From Flavobacterium hibernum (GTDB taxonomy: Bacteria; Bacteroidota; Bacteroidia; Flavobacteriales; Flavobacteriaceae): 64,000 bases of DNA. Shown piece by piece: positions 1 through 7,140 of the stretch. Under the pieces are notes generated by a model. It ran no database searches. It was not told where the DNA came from and saw only the letters and a program-made list of their open reading frames with translations. The stretch is taken from positions 1 to 64,000 of the forward strand of contig NZ_JPRK01000013.1 of assembly GCF_000832125.1 (NCBI RefSeq), read 5' to 3'. The position numbers and the translations under genes were made by a program. Position 1 is the stretch's first letter; every line of letters begins with the position of its first letter.

Positions 1-89
1 TTGTCATTTCGACGAAGGAGAAATCTCACGCGCTGATCGATAAAGATTGGTGAGTTTCTCGTGTGATTTCTCCTTCGTCGAAATGACAA
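1..89. repeat. intergenic inverted repeat, CGACGAAGGAG family
   Basis: A long, nearly perfect inverted repeat. The left arm begins TTGTCATTTCGACGAAGGAG and is mirrored by the right arm, which ends at 89; an inner CACGCG/CGTGTG segment pairs partly. A degenerate relative lies at 29335-29435. It is non-coding and may extend past the left edge of the window. Confidence 0.8.
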
Positions 90-130
90 AATTATGAAGT
101 GTGCAGCTGTACACAATGATAGCGCGGAAA

Positions 131-164
131 CAAAAAGCCTCGATTTTAATCGGGGCTTTTTGTT
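131..164. terminator. bidirectional intrinsic terminator
   Basis: AAAAAGCC...GGCTTTTT hairpin with stem around CGATT/AATCG. It is A-rich on one side and T-rich on the other, so it can work both ways. It ends the minus-strand gene whose stop is at 183. Confidence 0.75.
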
Positions 165-182
165 ATAAAAAACTATTGAGTT

Positions 183-416
183 TTACTCTACATCTAAATA
201 AGGATTTAAAACTTCGGCTAGCTCGTTGAGCCAGTAAAAGCTGTTTTCTAATTTGATGATTTCTTGTTGAGGTGTTTCGTCTTGTCGGATGACGCCTAAA
301 GCCAATACATAATTTGCTTGCCTTAATGCTTTTGCCATTTCGCCAGGCGTAATGGTTGTGTTGAAGAAATTGATTAGCCTTGTTTCGGCTTCTTTGGAAA
401 GGGTGTTTGTACTCAT
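183..416 (-). CDS. small hypothetical protein (77 aa)
   Basis: Encodes a 77-residue soluble protein that I do not recognise. It has no signal peptide or membrane segment. It looks mostly helical and mildly acidic, with a conserved-looking core (LINFFNTTITPGEMAKALRQ) and a C-terminus rich in Leu, Tyr and Glu. A TACCTTTG box lies upstream on the same strand and a terminator follows, which supports a real single-gene unit. An overlapping 109-residue frame at 163-492 is a shadow. No function is proposed; confidence that it is a gene is good. Confidence 0.7.
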   Translation of the reverse strand: MSTNTLSKEAETRLINFFNTTITPGEMAKALRQANYVLALGVIRQDETPQQEIIKLENSFYWLNELAEVLNPYLDVE

Positions 417-489
417 AACTTGACATTTTAGCGAGTTTAAAACCTAAGTTGATAACGTTACTATTGTTTCCGATAGTGTCGTCATACCA

Positions 490-497
490 CAAAGGTA
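490..497 (-). promoter_or_regulatory. candidate -7 box (TACCTTTG)
   Basis: On the minus strand this reads TACCTTTG, a match to the Bacteroidota TAnnTTTG -7 element, about 75 bp before the start codon of the 77-residue gene. No clear -33 TTG is seen at the usual spacing. Confidence 0.35.
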
Positions 498-517
498 AAT
501 TTTGTTTAAATTTTAAT

Positions 518-597
518 GTCGTAGTTTAAGAGCCGCAAATGTAGTAAAATTCGTTATTTATATGAGGTGATTTTCTTATAAATTTAAATCTCTAGTC
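518..597. repeat. direct repeat copy A (promoter-like segment)
   Basis: About 80 bp (GTCGTAGTTTAAGAGCCGCA...) that recurs as copy B at 799-876 (GTCGTTTAAGAACCGCA...). Both copies carry a minus-strand TAnnTTTG box (here TACATTTG at 536-543). Copy A lies upstream of the 77-residue gene, copy B upstream of the structured RNA candidate. The whole gap 417-1115 has no convincing protein gene. Confidence 0.6.
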
Positions 598-696
598 ATA
601 ATTATGAGAAGTCTCTTGACTTCGTGCCTTTTCCAATAATCCGCAAAGAAAATTAAAATAAAAAAGGAAAGGGATATAAAAGTGAGCTAATACAAT

Positions 697-812
697 AAAA
701 AACCTTATGCATTAGTAGTCTTACGCTTCTTCACGGCGTCAAAGCCCTTTCGGAACTTTACTACATAGCATAAGGCAAATCTTATTTCGTTCTTAACGAT
801 CGTCGTTTAAGA
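697..812 (-). ncRNA. putative structured small RNA with intrinsic terminator
   Basis: On the minus strand a TATATTTG box at 817-824 precedes a segment that folds strongly. Stem P1 pairs CCUUAUGC (768-775) with GCAUAAGG (703-710). P2 pairs GUAGU with ACUAC. Inside lie two hairpins, one AAAG..CC-GAAA-GG..CUUU with a GNRA tetraloop and one ACGC/GCGU, giving a three-way junction. P1 is followed at once by six U residues (plus-strand A run 697-702), so the RNA would end there at about 115 nt. There is no open reading frame of note. I cannot match it to a named RNA family. The start is estimated from the -7 box. Confidence 0.5.
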
Positions 813-876
813 ACCGCAAATATAGTAAAATCCGTTACTGGATTATAATAACTTTCTTACAAAACTGGATATCTAG
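799..876. repeat. direct repeat copy B (promoter-like segment)
   Basis: Second copy of the segment at 518-597. It contains TATATTTG on the minus strand (817-824), placed to drive the RNA candidate at 697-812. Its right end runs into the Flavo-1-like element. Confidence 0.6.
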
Positions 877-963
877 CCCTGATGGGAGGGAAAATCCTTT
901 TGTGCCGGTCCCGAGGCTTCGGGAGGCACAAAAGATTTGGAAGGACAGCAGGAAATAGCTCCT
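874..963 (+). ncRNA. Flavo-1-like structured RNA element
   Basis: Starts TAGCCCTGATGG and ends CAGGAAATAGCTCC. CCTG near the 5' end can pair with CAGG near the 3' end. A central hairpin pairs CTTTTGTGCC (897-906) with GGCACAAAAG (925-934), capped by a CCCGA/TCGGG stem. The flanking sequence, as I remember it, matches an element repeated in many Flavobacterium genomes and probably the Flavo-1 RNA motif of Rfam. The assignment is from memory and not searched. The role of that motif is unknown. Confidence 0.45.
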
Positions 964-1115
964 AATTATTCTTTGGATTATTTTTATGGATATAACTTTC
1001 TAACATATTGTTAATTATGAAAATAAATTCAAGAATTGTATAACACTTTTGGCTTGTTTTTGAGGGAACTTTGGGTTATAGATTTTTAAATACGTAACCT
1101 TAAAATTTTCAAGTT

Positions 1116-1355
1116 ATGCCAGATGCAAGAATTAAAAACGAAAAACAGTATCAAGCACTTTTAGAAATTGGCTATAGTAAAGAAAAAGCGGCTCGAATTG
1201 CCAACACACCAGATGCTGGCGAAAAAGGCGGGAGAGCAAAGCCTTATGACGAATGGACGAAAGCAGAATTGTATCAGCAGGCTAAAAGAGTTGGTATTCC
1301 TGGAAGATCATACATGAGCAAAAAGAATTTAATTCATTCGCTTAGAACAAATTAA
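1116..1355 (+). CDS. DUF7218-like protein with Rho-N/SAP-like C-terminus
   Basis: A 79-residue protein. Residues 1-35 carry the KNEKQYQALLEIGYSKEKAARIAN pattern and a Gly-rich GEKGGRAKPYDEW linker. Residues 45-79 (WTKAELYQQAKRVGIPGRSYMSK) resemble the Rho N-terminal or SAP-type helix-extended-loop-helix found in small nucleic-acid-binding proteins. It sits 51 bp before topoisomerase IB in the same direction, so co-transcription is likely, and a DNA-related stress role fits. This is family inference; the partner and reaction are unknown. Confidence 0.75.
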   Translation: MPDARIKNEKQYQALLEIGYSKEKAARIANTPDAGEKGGRAKPYDEWTKAELYQQAKRVGIPGRSYMSKKNLIHSLRTN

Positions 1356-1406
1356 AGAAAAGTATAAGTCAATTAAGAAAACCGAAACCAAAATAACGCT
1401 AAGAAA

Positions 1407-2489
1407 ATGAATACTGCAAGAACTCAAAAACTAATGAATGAGCTAATTAAGACGCCACATTTGGTGCTTGATAAGTTGGATTTGGTTTATGTGAAAAATC
1501 AGGATTTGCCAATAGAGCGCTTTAAAAACGAGGAAGGTTTTGTTTATAAAAAAAACGGACGCTTTATTAAGCAAAAAAGCGAGTTGAAACGCTTTAGTAG
1601 TTTGGTGCTTCCGCCGGCTTGGGTAAATGTTCAAATTTCTGATTTATCAAATGGTCATTTGCAAGCGGTTGGGTTAGACGATAAAAACCGAAAACAATAT
1701 AGATATCATCCGAAATGGAATTTGATTCGGAATCAAACCAAGTTTTTTAAAATTGCTGAGTTTGGTAAAAAATTGCCTTCGATTAGAAAACAAGTCGATT
1801 TAGATTTGGAACAAAAAGAGTGGTCTAAAGAAAAAGTAGTTGCACTGGTCATTCGGTTAATGGAAGAAACGCATATTAGAATTGGAAACGAAAAGTATGC
1901 AAGAGATAATAAATCGTACGGACTTTCGACTTTAAGAAAACGCCATATTAATATCAATAAAAACTCTCTTCGGTTTGAATTTACTGGAAAAAAAGGAGTG
2001 AAGCACACGATTACGACCAGAAACAAGCAATTGGTAAAATTGGTGAGTCGATGCGAGGAAATTCCGGGGTGGGAAGTTTTTAAATATTATGATAAAAACG
2101 GCGAAAGAAAAGTGCTCGACAGCCATATGGTTAACGAATACTTACACGAAATTTCGGGCGAATATTTTAGTGCAAAAGATTTTAGAACCTGGGCGGCATC
2201 GATTGTGTTTTTTGAAACTTTGATGGAAATAGGAACTACAACCGACGAAAAGGAAATTAAAAAGAACATTCTATCTGCTTTTGACACAACGGCCGAAGCA
2301 CTTGGAAATACAAGAAATGTTTGTCGAAATTACTACGTTCATCCATTATTGGTGTCGACTTATGAAGACAGTTCGATTGAACAATATTTTGACAGGGCAA
2401 AAAAATGCCCAAGCAACAAAGAATATTTTTCGCATACCGAAATTGCATTTTCAGAACTGGTACAAAACTATCAAATCGATTTGTCGTAA
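1407..2489 (+). CDS. DNA topoisomerase IB (poxvirus-type)
   Basis: A 360-residue type IB topoisomerase, which relaxes supercoils through a 3'-phosphotyrosyl intermediate without ATP. The N-terminal domain covers about residues 25-115 (LPPAWVNVQISDLSNGHLQA is typical of bacterial TopIB). The catalytic domain follows: RIGNEKYARDNKSYGLSTLR near 155-180, an FTGKKG motif, the KDFRTWAAS segment, and near the C-terminus TRNVCRNYYVHPLL, where about Tyr310 is the likely nucleophile. Length is normal for the bacterial family. Bacterial copies often sit among stress genes, as here, after the DUF7218 gene. The start is the only ATG consistent with the N-terminal domain. Confidence 0.93.
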   Translation: MNTARTQKLMNELIKTPHLVLDKLDLVYVKNQDLPIERFKNEEGFVYKKNGRFIKQKSELKRFSSLVLPPAWVNVQISDLSNGHLQAVGLDDKNRKQYRYHPKWNLIRNQTKFFKIAEFGKKLPSIRKQVDLDLEQKEWSKEKVVALVIRLMEETHIRIGNEKYARDNKSYGLSTLRKRHININKNSLRFEFTGKKGVKHTITTRNKQLVKLVSRCEEIPGWEVFKYYDKNGERKVLDSHMVNEYLHEISGEYFSAKDFRTWAASIVFFETLMEIGTTTDEKEIKKNILSAFDTTAEALGNTRNVCRNYYVHPLLVSTYEDSSIEQYFDRAKKCPSNKEYFSHTEIAFSELVQNYQIDLS

Positions 2490-2597
2490 AACAAATTTGA
2501 TTGTGCTAATAAATTAATATTTAGAGTTAATACATCTCTTTTAAAAGTATGAAATTTGAGTAACAAACAAATCATTATCAACTAAAAATTCAAGCTT

Positions 2598-2759
2598 ATG
2601 TTACGTTATACAGTTATTTTTATCATTCTTGCTATAGTAGCCGGAATATTTGGTTTTGGAGGAATTGCTGCAGGAGCGGCAAGTATTGCTAAAGTTTTAT
2701 TCTTCATCTTTTTGGTCTTATTCGTTATATCACTAATTAGTGGAAGAAAAAGAATTTAA
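2598..2759 (+). CDS. DUF1328 small membrane protein (YtjA-like)
   Basis: A 53-residue protein made of two hydrophobic segments (about 4-25 and 33-48) around a Gly/Ala-rich turn, FGFGGIAAGAASIAK, and ending in a basic tail, SGRKRI. This is the DUF1328/YtjA pattern, a small inner-membrane protein of unknown function that is often stress-induced. It is followed by an intrinsic terminator and lies in the stress block. Confidence 0.85.
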   Translation: MLRYTVIFIILAIVAGIFGFGGIAAGAASIAKVLFFIFLVLFVISLISGRKRI

Positions 2760-2784
2760 ACTAAACGTAGTTTAAAAAACAAAT

Positions 2785-2821
2785 AAAAAACGACACATAT
2801 ATCTCGGTAAATGTGTCGTTT
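2785..2821 (+). terminator. intrinsic terminator
   Basis: CGACACAT (2791-2798) pairs with ATGTGTCG (2811-2818), with A-rich and T-rich flanks. It lies directly after the DUF1328 gene and just before the DUF5661-type gene. Confidence 0.7.
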
Positions 2822-2850
2822 GCATTTTGAAAAATATAAAATATAGAATT

Positions 2851-3498
2851 ATGGGAACGAAAAGTGGTGCTTATCAAGATGTTTACATTAAGAGAGACAA
2901 CGAAATGGTGAGTTTAAAGAATGATGTGACAGATTTTTGCGAAAAATATTTAAAACCTGTGCATCCTAAAAATTGGGATTGGTCGACACGCGATTTTGAA
3001 AATCCTAAAAACGATCCAACAATTGCCGAGGCAAGAGCTATTGGAAATGTTGTTTTTAAGGATTTAAACGATAAAAAAGAGACAGATGTAGATCTTTCGA
3101 CAATGAATAATGTTGAAGCGATTAAAGCATATTTAGATCCGAAGAGTAAAAATAACGATTTTAATATGGAGGAATTTGCTTTTGCTTTGAAAGTAGAACT
3201 CGAACATGGAAAAATTAAAGATGTCAATGTAACCAACAATCATCCGTTTTTAACCGCGATGATTGCTCTTGCGCACATGACCGAAAGTCTTACTTATTAC
3301 AAAAGACTTAAGGTTATGGAAGCCGAAGGCGAGATTTATGAGATTCTGCGAAAAATAGAAAACTCAAAAATTGGAAAGGAAAAATGGTACAAAGAATTGG
3401 GTAAAGCCGAATTGGAATTGATTGAAGCCAAAGCCGGATTGGCAGAAAGACTGCAAAAAATGGATGATATTCCGGTTTTAGAAAAAATAGGGGATTAG
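2851..3498 (+). CDS. DUF5661 family protein
   Basis: About 215 residues from the ATG at 2851 (MGTKSGAY). A TTG at 2827 would add eight residues but sits against the preceding terminator, so ATG is preferred. Residues of about 105-160 (FALKVELEHG ... HPFLTAMIALAHMTESLTYYKRL) match the DUF5661 pattern, a helical unit also seen in phage and stress proteins. The N-terminal half has no recognised domain, and the C-terminal 40 residues form a charged helix. It is predicted soluble and its function is unknown. Confidence 0.7.
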   Translation: MGTKSGAYQDVYIKRDNEMVSLKNDVTDFCEKYLKPVHPKNWDWSTRDFENPKNDPTIAEARAIGNVVFKDLNDKKETDVDLSTMNNVEAIKAYLDPKSKNNDFNMEEFAFALKVELEHGKIKDVNVTNNHPFLTAMIALAHMTESLTYYKRLKVMEAEGEIYEILRKIENSKIGKEKWYKELGKAELELIEAKAGLAERLQKMDDIPVLEKIGD

Positions 3499-3507
3499 TT
3501 TTTTAGA

Positions 3508-3664
3508 GAGATTCAAAGGTTCAAAGGTTCAAAGGGACAGAGGTTCTGAGTTATGCAGGTTTAGAAGTACAAAGGGACAAAGGTTCAGAGGTTTTAGTTT
3601 GGTGTATTTAGTTTAACACCAATTTTCCCTTTGAACCTTTGTCCCTTTGTTTCTTTGAACCTAA
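3508..3664. repeat. AAAGGTTC/GAACCTTT simple repeats
   Basis: Repeated AAAGGTTCAAAGGGAC-type units, with inverted copies (CCCTTTGAACCTTTGTCCC) towards 3660. They lie between convergent genes and can form a long imperfect hairpin. A shorter relative is at 11360-11415. Confidence 0.7.
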
Positions 3665-3671
3665 AAAAAGA

Positions 3672-4163
3672 CTAAACTTTTTTAGAATCCTCTTCCTGAA
3701 TGTCATCTTCGATGTATTCTTCTTCCTCTTCGTCGTCCTGGTCGAGATCTTCTAGGTCTTCTTCGGTTTCATTAAAATCGTCAGAAGGATTGTCTAATTC
3801 GTCGTTTACTTCGTTTAAATTTCCGTCGATGTCTAGTTCATCCTCTTCGTCTTCGCCTTCCTCGAGTTCGACTTCGTAGATATCGTCATTGTTATCTTCA
3901 AGGTCACGATCTTTATGAAAATCGTCGTCTAAAGTGTCTAAATCATCTTCCTGAAAATCTTTCTCGTCAGGATTTGGTTTATTCGGGTTATGTCCGTCTC
4001 TTATTGTGTAACCGCGATTGGCAATTTCTCTGTTGTTATCTTCGGCACGTTTTATTTTGTCGAGATTAAAAAGATCTTCGTTTGTTGGAGTAGTTCTTTG
4101 GTTTGAACTCTCAATTTTAAGATCTCTTTTTAATGCGCTATTTTTTTTATCTGTAGTGTTCAT
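3672..4163 (-). CDS. highly acidic low-complexity protein
   Basis: A 163-residue protein from the ATG at 4163 (MNTTDKKNS); an in-frame start ten residues upstream is possible. The first 80 residues are charged but mixed (RGYTIRDGHNPNKPNPDEKD). From there to the end it is dominated by Asp and Glu with runs such as DLDQDDEEEEEYIEDDIQEE, so it is probably disordered. There is no signal peptide or membrane segment. Such acidic proteins may buffer ions or bind basic partners, but that is inference. A second acidic protein lies next to it at 4340-4651. Confidence 0.75.
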   Translation of the reverse strand: MNTTDKKNSALKRDLKIESSNQRTTPTNEDLFNLDKIKRAEDNNREIANRGYTIRDGHNPNKPNPDEKDFQEDDLDTLDDDFHKDRDLEDNNDDIYEVELEEGEDEEDELDIDGNLNEVNDELDNPSDDFNETEEDLEDLDQDDEEEEEYIEDDIQEEDSKKV

Positions 4164-4275
4164 GATGCTTGATTTTAAATTTATATTAAACAAATCTAAG
4201 TCTGAAACTAAGTTATTGTATTACAGAATTGTATTGCATAATTGTATAGTTAACAGATGGTTGTATTTTATAGCA

Positions 4276-4306
4276 TAAAAAAACCGCTATTCGTAAGAAT
4301 AACGGC
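4276..4306 (-). terminator. intrinsic terminator
   Basis: CCGCTATTC pairs with GAATAACGG (one mismatch) around a GTAA loop. The A run at 4277-4283 becomes a U run on the minus strand, so it ends the acidic gene at 4340-4651. Confidence 0.65.
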
Positions 4307-4339
4307 ATCTTTAGTTTTTTGCGTTTTTGAATTTGATAT

Positions 4340-4651
4340 TTAGTTATCGTTTCGTTCTAAATCGTCATCATCAAAATGATCTTCATCTTCAATGTGTTCT
4401 TCTTCGTCAAAATCATCAGTTCGATCAAGTTCATCTTCTTCGTGCTCTGTATTGGTAATATGATCGTCTTCATTTACAACTTGTTCTTCGTTTGGAATAT
4501 TTTCATTTCTAAAAATATTATCGCTTTTAAGAAGGTTGTCAATCGCATTGTCAATTATTATTTGAGTATCCAGATCTAAGTGTCCGCTTTTGTATTTCTG
4601 CTGAAAATAAATTTCGGCTTCCTGATAGGTATAATCTGTATATGTTTCCAT
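4340..4651 (-). CDS. small acidic hypothetical protein
   Basis: A 103-residue protein. Residues 1-45 look folded (TYQEAEIYFQQKYKSGHLDL, then a helical DNAIDNLLKSDNIF). The C-terminal half is an Asp/Glu tail ending FDDDDLERNDN. There are no cysteines, signal peptide or membrane segments. It has its own terminator and starts about 190 bp from the divergent YciE/YciF-type gene. I do not recognise the family. The acidic tail resembles that of the neighbour at 3672-4163. Confidence 0.65.
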   Translation of the reverse strand: METYTDYTYQEAEIYFQQKYKSGHLDLDTQIIIDNAIDNLLKSDNIFRNENIPNEEQVVNEDDHITNTEHEEDELDRTDDFDEEEHIEDEDHFDDDDLERNDN

Positions 4652-4838
4652 TATTTGAGTATTTAAGATTGTTATGTTACAAAGTTATCGCTCAAGCTAA
4701 AAAAAGGCTTACAGAATTCTAAAATGGAGTTCTATAATACACAGGTGTTTAGAATACAATTTAAGTAAAAAATGATATAACTTATCTGATAATCAAGCTG
4801 GTAATTTTATCAAATATTAATTAATAAAAATTATTACC

Positions 4839-5411
4839 ATGAAAACTACTAATAATGCAAAAGAAAGCACTTCTAAAGAAGAAGTAAAAAAAGGAGTAAC
4901 AAAACCAAAATCAGATGCAGCCTCTGGATTGACAGATTTATTTGAAGATGGATTAAAGGACATTTACTGGGCCGAAAAGGCTTTGACTAAGGCAATACCT
5001 CAAATGACCAAAAATGCAACGTCAGCAGACTTAATAGAGGCTTTAAACAGCCATTTGACCCAAACCGAAGAACATGTGATTCGTTTAGAGAAGGTTTTTG
5101 AGTTAATTGGTAAAAAAGCTTCGGCAAAAAAATGTGATGCAATGGCGGGTTTAATTGAAGAAGGAAAAGGAATTATTGAAGAAACCGAAGTAGGAGGTGT
5201 GCGTGATGCAGGTATTATTGCGGCTGCGCAAAAAATAGAACACTACGAAATTGCTACTTACGGCACTTTAAGACAGTTTGCAGAAACACTTGGTTTGGCC
5301 GAAGCAGCAACAATTTTAGAGCAAACGCTTGAAGAGGAAAAATCTGCAGATAAAAAGCTAACCATAATTGCTGTCGATGCAGTAAATCTTGAAGCGGCAG
5401 AAACAGAATAA
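4839..5411 (+). CDS. YciE/YciF ferritin-like protein (DUF892)
   Basis: A 190-residue protein with a 28-residue Lys/Ser/Thr-rich lead, then the DUF892 four-helix ferritin-like domain (about 30-185). Typical features are LFEDGLKDIYWAEKALTKAI, the HLTQTEEHVIRLEKVFE helix, KCDAMAGLIEEGK, AAQKIEHYEIATYGTL and LEQTLEEEKSADKKL. Glu and His residues in these helices are the presumed metal ligands. Members are induced by osmotic and other stresses in enterobacteria. It is a single-gene unit with an intrinsic terminator directly after. Confidence 0.9.
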   Translation: MKTTNNAKESTSKEEVKKGVTKPKSDAASGLTDLFEDGLKDIYWAEKALTKAIPQMTKNATSADLIEALNSHLTQTEEHVIRLEKVFELIGKKASAKKCDAMAGLIEEGKGIIEETEVGGVRDAGIIAAAQKIEHYEIATYGTLRQFAETLGLAEAATILEQTLEEEKSADKKLTIIAVDAVNLEAAETE

Positions 5412-5430
5412 TGGAAAAAACAGATTTCTA

Positions 5431-5460
5431 AAAAGTGCAGCTCTTATGTTGCACTTTTTT
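5431..5460 (+). terminator. intrinsic terminator
   Basis: AAAAGTGCA pairs with TGCACTTTT around a short loop, followed by a T run. It lies 20 bp after the YciE/YciF gene. Confidence 0.8.
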
Positions 5461-5566
5461 GGTTTATAACATAAATTTTATAATGAGATAGGAGAGGTAA
5501 TCTTTGCTAATTCTAAAAATGAAATTGTTGAAGTTTCTTTTTTACCAACGATCAAAAACTAGAGAA

Positions 5567-6280
5567 ATGAAAAAAGAAGTTTTAGTTGGCTGCTCGAGCT
5601 TTAATAATAAGCTTTGGAAGGGAGTTTTTTATCCTGACAACTTGTCATCCTCAAGGTGGTTTGAGTTTTATTGCCAGCGCTTTAGCACATATGAGTTCAA
5701 CGGAAGCTTTTATAGGTTTCCAACTGTAAAAGTGTTTGGTAATTGGTATAAAAAAACGCCTGAGAATTTTATTTTTTCCGTTAAAGCGCCAAAAGAAATT
5801 ACTCATATTAAGAAATTTGTTGATTGCGAAGATCGAATTTTGGAGTTTTATAAGGTTTGCGAAATGGGTTTAAAAGAGAAATTAGGTTGTGTTTTATTTC
5901 AATTTCCACCCAGTTATCAGTTTAATTCAGAGAAACTCAGTCAAATTATCAATAATTTAGAGCTAAAGTTTAAAAATGTAATCGAATTTCGACACGAAAG
6001 TTGGTGGAATCAAGAAGTTTGGGACGCTTTTCTAGATAATAATATTACGTTTTGCAGTGTAAGCCATCCTCAATTACCACAAACTATTTTTAAAGATTTT
6101 CCGCTTATTTACATCAGACTTCATGGTGTTTCTACGATGTTTTACTCAAGTTACTCACCTGAAGAATTACTTTATATAAAGAATGTAATTAATTTAAAAT
6201 CAGGATTTATATATTTTAATAATACTGCAAGTGAAGCTGGGATTTTAAATGCGTTAGCTTTAAAAGGTATGTTGGAATGA
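5567..6280 (+). CDS. DUF72 domain protein (YecE-like)
   Basis: About 237 residues from the ATG at 5567 (MKKEVLVGCSSFNN), where the family normally begins; TTG 5504 and ATG 5519 lie upstream in frame but add a basic, hydrophobic leader that the family lacks. The DUF72 TIM-barrel-like fold is indicated by VGCSSF..LWKGVFYP, the FNGSFYRFPT motif, FSVKAPKEITH, VLFQFPPSY, IEFRHESW and IRLHGV. A GAG reads GAGATAGGAGAG about 20 bp before the TTG, but this genome rarely uses Shine-Dalgarno sites. The biochemical function is unknown. Confidence 0.88.
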   Translation: MKKEVLVGCSSFNNKLWKGVFYPDNLSSSRWFEFYCQRFSTYEFNGSFYRFPTVKVFGNWYKKTPENFIFSVKAPKEITHIKKFVDCEDRILEFYKVCEMGLKEKLGCVLFQFPPSYQFNSEKLSQIINNLELKFKNVIEFRHESWWNQEVWDAFLDNNITFCSVSHPQLPQTIFKDFPLIYIRLHGVSTMFYSSYSPEELLYIKNVINLKSGFIYFNNTASEAGILNALALKGMLE

Positions 6281-6306
6281 GGTTGTTGTTTTTTGAATAA
6301 AATGCC

Positions 6307-6360
6307 AAAAAAAACGCAAAGTTCGCAAGGTTTGATTCTTTGCGAGCTTTGCGTAAATTT
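6307..6360 (-). terminator. intrinsic terminator from a GCAAAG-type repeat
   Basis: ACGCAAAG (6314-6321) pairs with CTTTGCGT (6347-6354), extended by TTCGCAA/TTGCGAG. The A run at 6307-6314 gives a U tract on the minus strand, so it ends the PNPOx-like gene; it may also act on the plus strand. Sequence relatives occur near 51.9, 58.5 and 59.7 kb. Confidence 0.65.
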
Positions 6361-6383
6361 TAGCACTCTTGGCAGTTAAAAAA

Positions 6384-6884
6384 CTACAATTTTAAATTGC
6401 CTTCAATTCCGTCATCCATTGTTTTTCCTGTTACAAAAGCAGTTGCCATTTTTGCAATTGCTACCATTTTTCCGTTTTTGTTGTTCCAGTAATAACCATC
6501 TTCCGGAACTACTTTAATAACACTTAAATTTGGGTCATCTTCTCCTTCTGGCATCCAGACTTTTACAATAGGATTCCATAATTCTTTAATTGTTTCTCTA
6601 TCGTAAGAAATACTTGCGTTTCCGTGTATAGTAAGGAATTTATCGTGCGGTTCAGAGAAAAATAGTTCGACTTGCGGATTAAGGCTAATTTCTGCATTAT
6701 GACTGCTGTTTCTATCTGATAAAAACCACAGTTGTCCCAGATCATCAATTTTTTGTACCGCCATAGGGCGCGATTGTAGTCTATGCTCATTATAAGTACA
6801 AAACATGCACGTTTTTATATTTTCTGCCAAGTCTTTTATTTTTTCGACGGCAAATTCGTTTGTAAGGTCTTTATGATCTCCCAT
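6384..6884 (-). CDS. pyridoxamine 5'-phosphate oxidase-like general stress protein
   Basis: A 166-residue split-barrel FMN-binding protein of the general stress protein 26 type. The core (about 15-150) shows CTYNEHRLQSRPMAVQKIDDLGQLWFLSD, then FFSEPHDKFLTIHGNASI and a W..I.K.W.PEGEDDP segment, all typical of the group. It probably binds flavin or a related cofactor; the substrate is unknown. An AATTGTATAAG motif lies about 130 bp upstream on the same strand and a terminator follows. It belongs to the stress block. Confidence 0.88.
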   Translation of the reverse strand: MGDHKDLTNEFAVEKIKDLAENIKTCMFCTYNEHRLQSRPMAVQKIDDLGQLWFLSDRNSSHNAEISLNPQVELFFSEPHDKFLTIHGNASISYDRETIKELWNPIVKVWMPEGEDDPNLSVIKVVPEDGYYWNNKNGKMVAIAKMATAFVTGKTMDDGIEGNLKL

Positions 6885-7079
6885 GATTTTATCTTTTACT
6901 TTATTAATAGATTTGTTATAATTAAAGTGCTCATTTAGTGAGTGCTGTAATTTTTATTTTGTTGTTAATAACTTGATAATAGTAAAGTTGATGATTTTAT
7001 AACCTTTGAGCTTATACAATTAATTTAAAAGATTATGAGATTTCAAGTATCGATTATTAGGATGATATTTAAAAAGCGA

Positions 7080-7109
7080 TTGATTAGTCTATATATTTGG
7101 TTACCTTTG
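7080..7109 (+). promoter_or_regulatory. candidate Bacteroidota promoter
   Basis: TTG at 7080-7082, a 19-bp spacer and TACCTTTG at 7102-7109 match the TTG/TAnnTTTG consensus. A second, overlapping TATATTTG is at 7092-7099. The receiver gene starts at 7141, giving a short leader. Confidence 0.45.
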
Positions 7110-7140
7110 AGAAAGAAAATACCCAATTACCTAACTTTTT

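Noticed and set aside
163..492. 109-residue minus-strand frame overlapping the 77-residue gene
   Set aside because: Basic, irregular composition; it is a shadow of the 183-416 frame, which has a better composition and a fitting terminator.
2827..2850. TTG start for the DUF5661-type gene
   Set aside because: It sits against the terminator of the previous gene; ATG at 2851 is better placed.
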